DNA of 64,000 nt from positions 1,240,001 to 1,304,000 of the forward strand of contig NZ_LT629737.1 in assembly GCF_900104765.1 (NCBI RefSeq), read 5' to 3'. The notes beneath the pieces were generated by a model. It had not been told where the DNA came from. It searched no databases and saw only the letters and a list, made by a program, of their open reading frames with translations. The translations under genes and the position numbers were made by a program. The stretch is from Gillisia sp. Hel1_33_143 (lineage in GTDB: Bacteria > Bacteroidota > Bacteroidia > Flavobacteriales > Flavobacteriaceae). Of this stretch, positions 51,836 to 60,564 are shown piece after piece (position 1 is the first letter of the stretch; each line of letters starts with the position of its first letter).

Positions 51836-52729
51836 TTATATTTTTTTATTGTGATAAGCTTTCGCAAATTCCGTTGAGTAATCTTCTAATTTTAAATTCC
51901 CAAATTCGGGTTTGTTTTTCTCATAATCTTCGCCCATTCTTCCTGAACTTATGGAGGCATTAATAGCTACCAAATCTTCTGCAAATTGTTCTGGAAGTCC
52001 ATTTTCCATCATACCCTTTTTAACTTCTGTTTCCGAAAATGGGATCCACTCAAGATTTGGTAGATCAATAGCTTTCCCTAAAATCTTAGCGGTATCTGCA
52101 GCGGTTTTTTCGTCGCTAACTACATATCTAATTTTTAGAATTTCATCAGCCTTAACAATTAATTCTTCGTATACCGCCTTTGCTATATCTTCTGGATGTA
52201 CCCAAGCTATTTTATCTTCACTTTTAAAATTTGAACCGATGATTCCGGCACTTTTGATCATTTCAATGTAATTGAGCAAATTATAATAAATAGACACCGG
52301 ACGTATGTAGGTTTTGTGTACAGCCCCTAATTGATTTAAGATTTTTTCCGCGTGATGTGAGCCTAGAATAGTTCCAGTTCTTTTGTCAAGGTGGGCGCCC
52401 CAACTACTTAAAAACACAATATGCTCAACACCGGAATGCTGAATAGCGTCTCTATAGTTTCCCGCGATTCTTTTATAATACGCCAAACTATTAAACTCTT
52501 TGAAGTTGGGCGGTATCATTAAATACACAACATCTGCACCACTGAATGTTTCACTTAGAAATTGAACATCCTCCATACTACCGATCGCAGCTGTAGCCCC
52601 TATCTTTTCAAGATCCTTGATTTTTTTTGAACTCCTACTTATTACGACAACGTTATTATGTTTTGCGGCTAGCATTTTTGCTAATGGTTTACCTATGTGT
52701 CCCAAAGAACCTGTTACTACGATTTTCAT
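51836..52729 (-). CDS. NmrA-like NAD(P)-binding protein
   Basis: 297 aa. Rossmann start MKIVVTGSLGHIGKPLAKML (GxxGxxG), VVVISRSSKKIKDLE, VVYLMIPPNF, SSWGAHLDKRTG and no SDR YxxxK catalytic pair, typical of the NmrA/NAD(P)H-binding QOR-like group that acts as redox sensor or quinone reductase. First gene of a four-gene operon with VOC, a small membrane protein and AraC. An upstream gap of 125 bp (52730-52854) should hold the promoter. Confidence 0.85.
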   Translation of the reverse strand: MKIVVTGSLGHIGKPLAKMLAAKHNNVVVISRSSKKIKDLEKIGATAAIGSMEDVQFLSETFSGADVVYLMIPPNFKEFNSLAYYKRIAGNYRDAIQHSGVEHIVFLSSWGAHLDKRTGTILGSHHAEKILNQLGAVHKTYIRPVSIYYNLLNYIEMIKSAGIIGSNFKSEDKIAWVHPEDIAKAVYEELIVKADEILKIRYVVSDEKTAADTAKILGKAIDLPNLEWIPFSETEVKKGMMENGLPEQFAEDLVAINASISSGRMGEDYEKNKPEFGNLKLEDYSTEFAKAYHNKKI

Positions 52730-52854
52730 TTTTAGCTATTTTAAATTATACCTGCAAAGCTAGGCGTAGATGTAGAGAACGATTGAACCAAATCTACGTT
52801 TGATGTAGCCTAATCTAGAATTAATTTTATGAACCCTAGTTGTTAGTATTTACA

Positions 52855-53772
52855 TCAATTAAAACTTGCTCTAAATTCCAAAGGTGTCTGCTCGGTCTTG
52901 CGTTTAAAAAGTCTGTTGAAGGATTGCGAGTGTTCAAAGCCCAGCTCATAAGCGATTTCAGAAATAGTGAGATGCGTGGTCGATAATTTGATTTTAGCGA
53001 GTTCTATGATTTTATTCTGAATGTGCTGTTGCGTACTTTGATGTGTAAACAAACGGAGAACACTTCCTAGATAATTAGAAGATATATGCAATTGTTCTGC
53101 TATCTCACTTACTTTGGGAAGTCCCTTTTCTTCTAGTTTATCATCTTCAAAGTATTGGGAAAGCAATACTTCAAAGCGGTCCAAGAGTTCATTATTAGTT
53201 TTGCTTTGCGTATAGAATTGTCGCTCGTAGAATCTTTCGGCATATATAAGTAGATTTTCAATTTTAGAGACAATTAAACCTTGGCTGAACTTATCAATAT
53301 TTGATTCATATTCACCTGATATGCTTTTTAAAATATCGATAATTACGGTTTCTTCTTGTTCAGATAGAAAAAGCGCTTCGTTGATGGCATACTTAAAATA
53401 ATCATACGTTGTAATCTTTTCGGCTAGCGGAGTATTGCAGAAAAAATCAGGATGAATTAGCAATAACGATCCAGTCGCTGTTCCTAAATCCTGACGGTTT
53501 CCTTCCATTTTCAGGCATTGATTCGGCGAAAAAAAACTTAATCTGCCGGTATCAAAATGAAAATCATTTTTCCCATATTTATAATTGCCGCCACTATATT
53601 TTTTTAAACAAATGGTGTAATATGAATGTTGCCATACCGAATCTTCATCTCCTACAAGTTGCGCCGAAAAGTGTTTATAATCAACCACACTAATTAAGGG
53701 ATGCACAGGCCTAGGTAATTTGCAAAAGTTATGGAACTCAGCAATTGTTTCAAAAGAGAATAAATCATCCAT
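52855..53772 (-). CDS. AraC family transcriptional regulator, paralogue
   Basis: 305 aa, similar along its length to the regulator at 50224-51138 (HPLISV, LLIHPDFF, IDKFSQ, LGFEHSQSFNRLFKRKTEQT, ends FRASFN). Both share the cupin/AraC layout. It could control the adjacent alpha/beta hydrolase or the NmrA operon. Two related AraC genes so close suggest duplication and specialisation. Confidence 0.88.
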   Translation of the reverse strand: MDDLFSFETIAEFHNFCKLPRPVHPLISVVDYKHFSAQLVGDEDSVWQHSYYTICLKKYSGGNYKYGKNDFHFDTGRLSFFSPNQCLKMEGNRQDLGTATGSLLLIHPDFFCNTPLAEKITTYDYFKYAINEALFLSEQEETVIIDILKSISGEYESNIDKFSQGLIVSKIENLLIYAERFYERQFYTQSKTNNELLDRFEVLLSQYFEDDKLEEKGLPKVSEIAEQLHISSNYLGSVLRLFTHQSTQQHIQNKIIELAKIKLSTTHLTISEIAYELGFEHSQSFNRLFKRKTEQTPLEFRASFN

Positions 53773-53819
53773 ATCGTTTAGTATTTTAATCGTTCTTCTT
53801 TCAATTATATTTATTGAGT

Positions 53820-54695
53820 TTATTTCAAGAAGTCTGAGATGGCTTTCGCAATTTGCTCAGGCTTCTCTTCAGGAAGAAAATGCCCGCACCCCTCTATTTC
53901 CATAATTTCATAATTAATAACATTCTGAGATAAAAAATTTTCTAAAATTCCAAGGGTAGTAGATGATGCAATTCCCTTAGTCGGATTTTTGATTTTAGGA
54001 TAGGTTTTCTGTTCTGCAATATCTTCTCCGAAGGTTTGATACCATGCATTGGATGCACTTATGTTTTCTCTGTTATTATAATGATGATTGTACACTGAGC
54101 GGTCAAAATCAGTAATGGCATCTTTATTAATAAGTAGCTGGTCTAAAAGATGATTTAATAACAATTCGAAACGTCCCTCCAGCAATTGGCTAGGCAAGTT
54201 ATTTAATTGATTAAAAGCTACCCACCAAGGATATACCGGTAATCCTACAGGTAACATAGGAAGTTTATACATATTTTCATCGGGAGGTGGGGTATCCAAA
54301 AGAATCAACTTATTGATTCTATCAGGATGATTTACCGCAAAAGAATAAGCTACATTGGCACCAATATCATGTCCGACAATATGTGATCTATCATATCCTA
54401 AAGCTACCACCAATTCTTTGATATCACCAGCCATATTCTTTTTGGTGTATCCTTCTTTTGGTTTGTCACTATCACCCATTCCACGCAGGTCAATGGCAAT
54501 CACAGTATACGTTTCAGCAAGAGAGGGCATAATATGGTGGTAAGACCACCAAGTCTGAGGCCATCCTGGCAATAATACCAATGGCTCTCCACTTCCTCCT
54601 TGCACATAGTGAATACTTGTTCCATTAACTTTTAGAAAATAACTGGAGAAACCAGGCATTTTTTTGATAAGATTTTCTGTTGAATATGGATTCAT
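53820..54695 (-). CDS. Alpha/beta hydrolase, epoxide hydrolase or haloalkane dehalogenase type
   Basis: 291 aa from the ATG at 54695 (upstream frame overlaps the TetR gene). HGWP-like loop VLLPGWPQTWWSYHHI, the nucleophile elbow GHDIGANVAYSF with Asp (which marks epoxide hydrolases and dehalogenases rather than serine esterases), and late His GCGHFLPEEKPEQIA. Acts on epoxides or halogenated compounds, but the substrate is not known. It begins 11 bp after the end of a TetR gene, a likely regulator. Confidence 0.87.
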   Translation of the reverse strand: MNPYSTENLIKKMPGFSSYFLKVNGTSIHYVQGGSGEPLVLLPGWPQTWWSYHHIMPSLAETYTVIAIDLRGMGDSDKPKEGYTKKNMAGDIKELVVALGYDRSHIVGHDIGANVAYSFAVNHPDRINKLILLDTPPPDENMYKLPMLPVGLPVYPWWVAFNQLNNLPSQLLEGRFELLLNHLLDQLLINKDAITDFDRSVYNHHYNNRENISASNAWYQTFGEDIAEQKTYPKIKNPTKGIASSTTLGILENFLSQNVINYEIMEIEGCGHFLPEEKPEQIAKAISDFLK

Positions 54696-54706
54696 AATAT
54701 TATGTT

Positions 54707-55264
54707 TTACTCTTTTAATCCGATAGCTCCTTTGAAGGAAATCCAAGCAAACTTCTTACTATCATTCTTGGCAACATCTCCCGATTCAACTGCATAAATA
54801 GTAGTTTCGATGATTGCTCCGAACAAATTAAAAATCCAAGAAATAGTTAGTTCCTCGTTGATACGTTTCTCCTTTTGAAGCTCCTTGATTATTTTTAACC
54901 ATTTCGTTTTGACGTTATCAGATTCGAATTCATTCTTACTATCTAAATCTGAAAAACTACTGTTCTCGTAGACTCTTTTGATGAATGAATAGTTTGCACC
55001 TTGTTCAATTGCGGCAAACAGCATATTCCTAACTTTCTTAATTTGGTCAGCATCACTTTTATATGCTTCGTTCATCGCCTTGTTACACCTTTCGAGCATC
55101 TCGTTTTTACAGCATTCCATTAAGTTTTGGCGATTTTCAAAATAGCGATGCAACGTTCTTCGAGTAACACCGGCTTCTTCGGCAATGTTCTCCAAAGAAT
55201 TCGATTCGTTACTCTGAAAGCATTTTACAGCAGCCGCTATAATTTTAGTTTTCGTATCTACCAT
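54707..55264 (-). CDS. TetR family transcriptional regulator
   Basis: 185 aa. N-terminal HTH KTKIIAAAVKCFQSNESNSL, ENIAEEAGVTRRTLHRYFEN, and a helical ligand-binding part. It is transcribed with the hydrolase (gap 11 bp) and likely represses it. The gap upstream (55265-55516) contains TCACA/TGTGA repeats that could form its operator. Ligand unknown. Confidence 0.87.
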   Translation of the reverse strand: MVDTKTKIIAAAVKCFQSNESNSLENIAEEAGVTRRTLHRYFENRQNLMECCKNEMLERCNKAMNEAYKSDADQIKKVRNMLFAAIEQGANYSFIKRVYENSSFSDLDSKNEFESDNVKTKWLKIIKELQKEKRINEELTISWIFNLFGAIIETTIYAVESGDVAKNDSKKFAWISFKGAIGLKE

Positions 55265-55516
55265 ATCACAAATATATGAAATATGTTACTACAATGTGAC
55301 ATTTAAATTGTGATTTGCTCGGTAATCTGATCTACTATAAAATTGAAAGAGGTAGTGTAATTGAGAGGTAAGATTAGTCAAAAGCCTTTTACGCTTACTT
55401 TATTGTTCTTTTTATATTACCCACATCAAATAAATATAAGTACTAATCATAGAGCAAGCTGAAAAGGATTAAGCTCATTTTGAAAGTAGAAATTTCTCTT
55501 TTAACCATCAATTCCC

Positions 55517-56251
55517 TTACCAAGGACAGGTTGTAAACGGCAATATTTCTTCACAGAAAAATTGTCCAGTTGGACCATCGTTTCCTATCAAGGCATATTT
55601 TAATATTCGCTCAGACGCCTCTTTCACGGTTCCTGTTCCTTCGTGACCAGTAAAATCGGTTTTGGTAAAGCCTGGACATACCAAGTTGACCTTAATATTG
55701 GTATCCTTCAATTCGTATGCAAGATTGATAGTGTACATATTAAGCGCCGATTTAGAGGCGGGATAAACTGCTCCCTTGTAATGATAATAAGGTGCCATTG
55801 GGTCGCTGGCCAATCCCAAAGACCCTTGTCCTGAAGATACGTTTACGATTCGAGGCTCGGATGATTTTCTCAACAAGTCGATAAAGGCCACCGTTACCCG
55901 AACCACACCGTAAACATTGGTATCAAAGACTTCCTTAAAAACTTCAATATCTGTATTTAATGTAGGTTGCGGATATTTCCCGCTGATACCCGCATTGTTA
56001 ATCAATACATCCAAAATTTCTGTTTTTTGTGCAATTTCAGTACGAGCTTCATTAACTGAAACCTGATCCGTCACATCTATTTGAATCGCTTCAACATTGA
56101 TATATCCTTCCGCTTGCAGTTTTTCAGCTGCTTCTTTACCGTTCTGTAAATTTCTGCTGCCCAGATATACGTAAAATCCTTTTTGTAGCGACTGTCTCGC
56201 TGTTTCAAAGCCAATTCCTTTGTTAGCACCTGTAATAAATAAAGTTTTCAT
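55517..56251 (-). CDS. Short-chain dehydrogenase/reductase
   Basis: 244 aa. TGANKGIG cofactor motif at residues 7-14, NNAG at about 87-90, catalytic Ser in VNVSSGQGSLG, YPASK with YxxxK Lys (about 163), and C-terminal PGFTKTDF. Classical SDR with NADPH (basic residues near SRN). It lies beside other redox genes. Substrate unknown. The 302-bp gap 56252-56553 upstream shows nothing I recognise. Confidence 0.9.
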   Translation of the reverse strand: MKTLFITGANKGIGFETARQSLQKGFYVYLGSRNLQNGKEAAEKLQAEGYINVEAIQIDVTDQVSVNEARTEIAQKTEILDVLINNAGISGKYPQPTLNTDIEVFKEVFDTNVYGVVRVTVAFIDLLRKSSEPRIVNVSSGQGSLGLASDPMAPYYHYKGAVYPASKSALNMYTINLAYELKDTNIKVNLVCPGFTKTDFTGHEGTGTVKEASERILKYALIGNDGPTGQFFCEEILPFTTCPW

Positions 56252-56553
56252 TTTGTTGGTTTTTTAATTACAGTGCAAATTTCGCAGGAAAAAAACCAGC
56301 TGATGTATCTTAATCGTGGCATCTTGTAACCCTATCCTACATTCTTATAAATCAAGGTCGAGAAACAACTTAAAGTTCGGCGGCTACTATTATTCTTTAA
56401 AACTGGCCCTTTACAATCTGTATCGCTTATTAAGGACTAGATATTTTTTTATTCAATTTTTGTGAGCTCTATTCACAATGACTGCGCTAGTACTCAACCA
56501 TACAAAATGAACTGAAGTGAATATTGTAAGCAAGGTTCAAATACATCCTAATT

Positions 56554-57150
56554 TTAATAATCTAGCATTTCAAACTTGTCTTCAATTTTGGCAAGCCATT
56601 TTTCCCGTTTCTCTTTTGAAACCTGCTTAACTTTGTTGAAGGTTATCCATTTACGGTTTTTATATCCAATTTTCCAGAAGGTTCCAAGCATCATCGCTTT
56701 TTTTATGGCATATCCAAAAATACCCCAATATAAAAATTTTGGTGTGTTCATCGTGGTTATCATTGTTACGCCTTTTAATTTGGTCCAAAGTGGTTTCATA
56801 CGCGTGTTACCGGCATTTGTATAATCGTAAGCGATACCTGGGAAGATGACCTTATCCACAAATCCTTTTGTCATCGCCGGCATCAATTCCCACCAAATGG
56901 GGAAAATAAAAATAAGATGGTCTGCGCGTTCGATTCGGCCTTTGTATTCCAATACTTTTGGGTCGATGGCCTTCTTGTCCCTAAACCCTTTAAGGTCGTT
57001 GGCTGTCATAACGGGATTGAATTGCTCTTTGTCAAGATGAATCAAATCTATCTCGTGATTGGCTTTTTTAAGTCCGGTTGTTACGGACCCTAAAATCGCA
57101 TTACAAAAACTTCCTTCATAGGGATGGTTAAAAATAATGGCTACGTTCAT
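56554..57150 (-). CDS. NAD(P)H-dependent flavin oxidoreductase (NQO/MdaB-type)
   Basis: 198 aa. Flavodoxin-like fold of the NQO1/KefF group: MNVAIIFNHPYEGSFCNAIL, ADHLIFIFPIWWELMPAMTK (a hallmark), FPGIAYDYTNAG, and LKGVTMITTMNTPKFLYW. Likely a quinone reductase. TAACAATTGTTA lies at 57207-57218, about 57 bp upstream of the start, and again beside the SDR/Crp genes, so the two are likely controlled together. Confidence 0.88.
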   Translation of the reverse strand: MNVAIIFNHPYEGSFCNAILGSVTTGLKKANHEIDLIHLDKEQFNPVMTANDLKGFRDKKAIDPKVLEYKGRIERADHLIFIFPIWWELMPAMTKGFVDKVIFPGIAYDYTNAGNTRMKPLWTKLKGVTMITTMNTPKFLYWGIFGYAIKKAMMLGTFWKIGYKNRKWITFNKVKQVSKEKREKWLAKIEDKFEMLDY

Positions 57151-57206
57151 TGTGTACTATTTTAAAATTATAGTACAAAAGTGCGGCTTGAGATGTTGGT
57201 CAACGA

Positions 57207-57218
57207 TAACAATTGTTA
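57207..57218. promoter_or_regulatory. TAACAATTGTTA operator, copy 1
   Basis: Perfect 12-bp palindrome 57-68 bp upstream of the flavin oxidoreductase start. Read on the minus strand it is followed by TCGTTGACCAACATC, which resembles the sequence after copy 2. Confidence 0.7.
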
Positions 57219-57229
57219 AGAAAAGAGGC

Positions 57230-57844
57230 TCATCTTCTATTTCTGATTCGGCTTAAGGATACGGACGTAATTCCCAAATAGGAAGCGATATAATGTTGGG
57301 GAATCCGTAATAGGATTTCAGGATTATTTTTTAAAAGTTCAATGTATCTTGTTTCGGGATTGTCCTTGATTCTTGAAAGAAAAAGTTTTTGATAGGAGAT
57401 GAGTCGCTCAAATATAAGGTCTTCCATTTGTTCCTTGATAACAGGAGATTGCTCAAGAACGTGTTGAAAATCGATTTTGGTCATCGAGTGAACTATGGAA
57501 GGTTCGATGGTTTCAATGGTAAATTGGCTTGGTCGATTCGTTTTGAAACTTTCTATGGATGAAACCATTTGTGTTTCGGTAAAGAATTGGAACGTAATAT
57601 CTTTTCCGTCATTATTAAACCAAGCTCTCACACAGCCTTGTTCAATATAAAATATGCTGTTTGAAATTTTACCTTCATCTAAAAGTATGGTTTTGGCAGG
57701 TAGTTCCTCTCTTTTAAATAAACCTTGAAATTCTTCCCATTCGGTATTTTTAAATTCCATTAGTTCAATTTTAAATTGGGGTTCTACGATATAAATGTAA
57801 TCAATATAGATGGGTTGTCCTCTTTCGCGAAAGCGGGAAAACAT
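57230..57844 (-). CDS. Crp/Fnr family transcriptional regulator
   Basis: 204 aa if started at ATG 57844 (an inner ATG at 57760 gives a shorter form). cNMP-like domain (AKTILLDEGKISNSIFYIEQ, GCVRAWFNNDGKDITFQFF), then an HTH close to the C-terminus (IPQHYIASYLGITSVSLSRI). It resembles the Bacteroidota regulators that act next to NAD(P)H-dependent oxidoreductase and SDR genes. The palindrome TAACAATTGTTA flanks it on both sides (57207 and 57901), making it the likely protein that binds there. Its 5' end carries a CTTTCGCGAAAG palindrome read as RFRER. Confidence 0.83.
   Translation of the reverse strand: MFSRFRERGQPIYIDYIYIVEPQFKIELMEFKNTEWEEFQGLFKREELPAKTILLDEGKISNSIFYIEQGCVRAWFNNDGKDITFQFFTETQMVSSIESFKTNRPSQFTIETIEPSIVHSMTKIDFQHVLEQSPVIKEQMEDLIFERLISYQKLFLSRIKDNPETRYIELLKNNPEILLRIPQHYIASYLGITSVSLSRIRNRR
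57822..57833. repeat. CTTTCGCGAAAG palindrome, copy in the Crp-family gene
   Basis: Twelve-base core of the recurring palindrome near the 5' end of the regulator gene, read as RFRER. Confidence 0.6.
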
Positions 57845-57900
57845 CAATTGTATAATTTCAAAATCGGATTCATACAAATGAAAAGTGTCCGTCTATATAA

Positions 57901-57912
57901 TAACAATTGTTA
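57901..57912. promoter_or_regulatory. TAACAATTGTTA operator, copy 2
   Basis: Perfect 12-bp palindrome, 54 bp upstream of the SDR start (57967) and 56 bp from the Crp-family start (57844). On the plus strand a TAATTTTG (TAnnTTTG) element follows about 25 bp later, so it overlaps the -33 region of the SDR promoter. Confidence 0.7.
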
Positions 57913-57966
57913 TCGTCTGGCAACAAGGACATCTATAATTTTGGGTCGTAATTAAAAAACTATCAA

Positions 57967-58755
57967 ATGAATCTCGACTTAACACAGAAAACCGCTTTTG
58001 TATGCGGTAGCACTTCAGGACTTGGAAAAGCTTCTGCACTAGAAATGGCTCTACTGGGCGCAAATATTGTATTGATTGCCCGAAACGAGGACAAGTTGAA
58101 ATCCGTACTCAAAGAATTAGACGTCTCCAAAAATCAAAAACACAATTATATCGTTGCTGATTTTTCTCAAGTTGATGTCCTGAAAATTAAATTGGATACT
58201 TTTTTGCTTGAAAATCCAACCGTGCATATTTTAGTGAACAATACAGGAGGACCATCTGCAGGCGCCATATTAGACGCCAATTTAGAGGAATTTAATCAGG
58301 CTTTTTCCAATCATTTATTGTGCAACCAAGTATTGGTCCAGGCGGTTGCCCCTTCGATGAAATCGGCCGGTTTTGGTAGAATTATCAACATTGTAGGTAC
58401 GGCGGTAAAAGAACCTGTTACGGGTTTGGGCGTTTCGAATACCATTCGTGCTGCGGTTGCAAATTGGGGGAAAACCTTGGCCGGTGAGTTAGGTCCTTTT
58501 GGGATTACCGTAAATAATGTGTTGCCGGGCTTGACCAAAACTGCTCGACTGGAATCTGTTTTGAATGAAAAATCCATCCAGAATAACGTATCGCGTGCAA
58601 CTATAGATAAAACGGTTGCAACTAATATTCCGGTTGGACGATTTGGTGAACCAAAAGAATTCGGAGCAGTTATCGCCTTTTTGGCCTCGCCGGTTGCAGG
58701 TTATATAAATGGTATCAATCTGCCCGTTGACGGCGGTATGTTGGGCTCTTTGTAG
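57967..58755 (+). CDS. Short-chain dehydrogenase/reductase
   Basis: 262 aa. Cofactor motif GSTSGLGKA (residues about 14-22), NNTGGPSAG in place of NNAG, IINIVGTA, and C-terminal INLPVDGGMLGSL. The expected YxxxK position reads NTIRAAVANWGK; a Tyr is not evident, so the catalytic pair may be altered. Divergent from the Crp-family gene behind a shared operator. Substrate unknown. Confidence 0.85.
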   Translation: MNLDLTQKTAFVCGSTSGLGKASALEMALLGANIVLIARNEDKLKSVLKELDVSKNQKHNYIVADFSQVDVLKIKLDTFLLENPTVHILVNNTGGPSAGAILDANLEEFNQAFSNHLLCNQVLVQAVAPSMKSAGFGRIINIVGTAVKEPVTGLGVSNTIRAAVANWGKTLAGELGPFGITVNNVLPGLTKTARLESVLNEKSIQNNVSRATIDKTVATNIPVGRFGEPKEFGAVIAFLASPVAGYINGINLPVDGGMLGSL

Positions 58756-58973
58756 AATTGCCCACATCCATCCTTTGAAATTTCAAAAAGAGTAAAGTTT
58801 ATTTTTTGCATAAAAGTTGCGGCTGATTGGACTGTAGAAAGTATCCGTATTGATAAATATAGTAGTTAAATCATATATATTCAGATACATAGTTTATGTA
58901 AACACCTAAAAGTGAATTTTGCTCGTGAATGTACTTATGTTTTACTCACTCATTGTTAAGAATATTGACATCG

Positions 58974-60554
58974 TTATTTGAAAACCGACCTAGCCTCCGC
59001 ATAAACTCGCTCAAAATTAGCTGCTAAATCCAAGTCAGAGTAAAAAGTTGTTTGTTCAGGTAATCTACGTTCAATCTTCTGCAACTCAAACTGCACCTTC
59101 TTATCCTTGCCATCAGCGTAAGTTATAAACTCCCCTTGTTTCAATCTGAAAAATACATCAGCTCTTATCTTGGGAATCTCTTTTTCTCCGGTCGTTACTC
59201 TAGTGTCAAAATCAAGATTATGACCTCTGCTTATACTTTTGGTCGGGTCTTTAACTATTTCAAAAAAGCGTTCATAGTATTTGGCGGTGTCCGGGTCGTT
59301 GACCTTGCCAAAAAATTGATAGGAAAGATTGCTCAAGATTGCCTTGCTCGCCTTATCGCCGTACATCATATCGTTCTGAATCTTGTCCTGCATTACGTAG
59401 ATAGTTGAAATATCATAGCTCCGTAACGTTGCAGGAATTCGGTGCATATTCAATAGCCGGATTGTTGGTGCTTCTTCCATCATAAGAAAGGAAGGATTTG
59501 CATCACGTACACTCATTTGTTTTGTAATGGTGTGGATGATGGTGGCAATCACAGGCGAATACGAAGTTTCAAATTTGGGATTGTTCACAATAGAAATCAC
59601 GCAGGGATTTTCGGTACTATTAATATTTAATGGCACTTCATCCGCAGACAATGCCATAAATATTCTTTGGGTGCTGATGCGTTTTAATGCGTTGGCCAAA
59701 GTGCTTTTGACTCCTGCGGTTTGTCTTTCGGAATCCTTACCACTAATAAAAGCATCTGCCATCGCCCTTGATGTGATGTTACTTTCCAAAAATTGGATAA
59801 GGCTGTCCGTGTCCAAATATTGGTATATGGCAATCAAATGAGGAAGGGTACAAAATTTAGGATAGCTCGTTTTCAATTTCCAAATCAATCCACCAATCAA
59901 TCCTTCCGCAGCATCATTAAAAAATTTGGTCGTTCCTGTTGAACCAGATTCTCTTTGCTCCAAAAGATTTTCAATCAATACCCTTGAAACCTCATTGACG
60001 CTCTCCTCATTCTCTAAATACCTTGGCGCAATAGGATTTACCCTATGGATGATTTTATCAAAGGAAATGACCTTAAAAGGGATATCTCCATCTTTGAAAA
60101 GCGGATATGCCATTTCGGTCAGCTCAAAATCCTTATAATCGTGGATTATTCCACAAAACCCCTGCTCCTGAAAATGCTTTAGAAATCCATAAACAACGCT
60201 TTCGGTCTTTCCACTTCCCGCAGAACCGATGACGGATGCACCTCGTTTGATGTTGTCCAATTTGAAGTTTCCTTTAGTGGTAGAAAAATTGACCTGATAC
60301 TTTGCATTGGTCGTTTTGGGCTTTTCGGTTTTATGTAGAAAAACGTACAGCCCTATATTGATTAGCATAAGAGGGCAAACCAAATAAAGCAATATTTGGA
60401 TCAGCTCGTTTTCTTTAGATAGATAAAGTATGGAAAGACCAAGTAATAAGAGGTTGATAATAAAGGCAAATCGCGATACTCGATACATTCCATAAAAGAG
60501 TATGCTGGCAAAGCCAATGACAAGAAGTACCGATAAAAAATGGTCCAGCTGCAT
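58974..60554 (-). CDS. mobC: TraG/VirD4-type coupling protein MobC
   Basis: 526 aa from the ATG at 60554, 10 bp after the mobB stop (frame upstream to 60605 overlaps mobB). N-terminal membrane helices (about 4-60), Walker A GSAGSGKTES (about 109), Walker B LMMEEAP (about 353) and a C-terminal RecA-like part (FFRLKQGEFITYADGKDKKV). VirD4-type ATPase that carries the relaxase-DNA complex to the secretion channel. It is the intact copy of the fragment at 49724-50221. Confidence 0.9.
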   Translation of the reverse strand: MQLDHFLSVLLVIGFASILFYGMYRVSRFAFIINLLLLGLSILYLSKENELIQILLYLVCPLMLINIGLYVFLHKTEKPKTTNAKYQVNFSTTKGNFKLDNIKRGASVIGSAGSGKTESVVYGFLKHFQEQGFCGIIHDYKDFELTEMAYPLFKDGDIPFKVISFDKIIHRVNPIAPRYLENEESVNEVSRVLIENLLEQRESGSTGTTKFFNDAAEGLIGGLIWKLKTSYPKFCTLPHLIAIYQYLDTDSLIQFLESNITSRAMADAFISGKDSERQTAGVKSTLANALKRISTQRIFMALSADEVPLNINSTENPCVISIVNNPKFETSYSPVIATIIHTITKQMSVRDANPSFLMMEEAPTIRLLNMHRIPATLRSYDISTIYVMQDKIQNDMMYGDKASKAILSNLSYQFFGKVNDPDTAKYYERFFEIVKDPTKSISRGHNLDFDTRVTTGEKEIPKIRADVFFRLKQGEFITYADGKDKKVQFELQKIERRLPEQTTFYSDLDLAANFERVYAEARSVFK

Positions 60555-60564
60555 ACTTTGTTTT

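Noticed and set aside
55265-55330. TCACA/TGTGA repeats upstream of the TetR gene
   Set aside because: Half-sites are short and spacing irregular; mentioned with the TetR gene but not called as a separate site.
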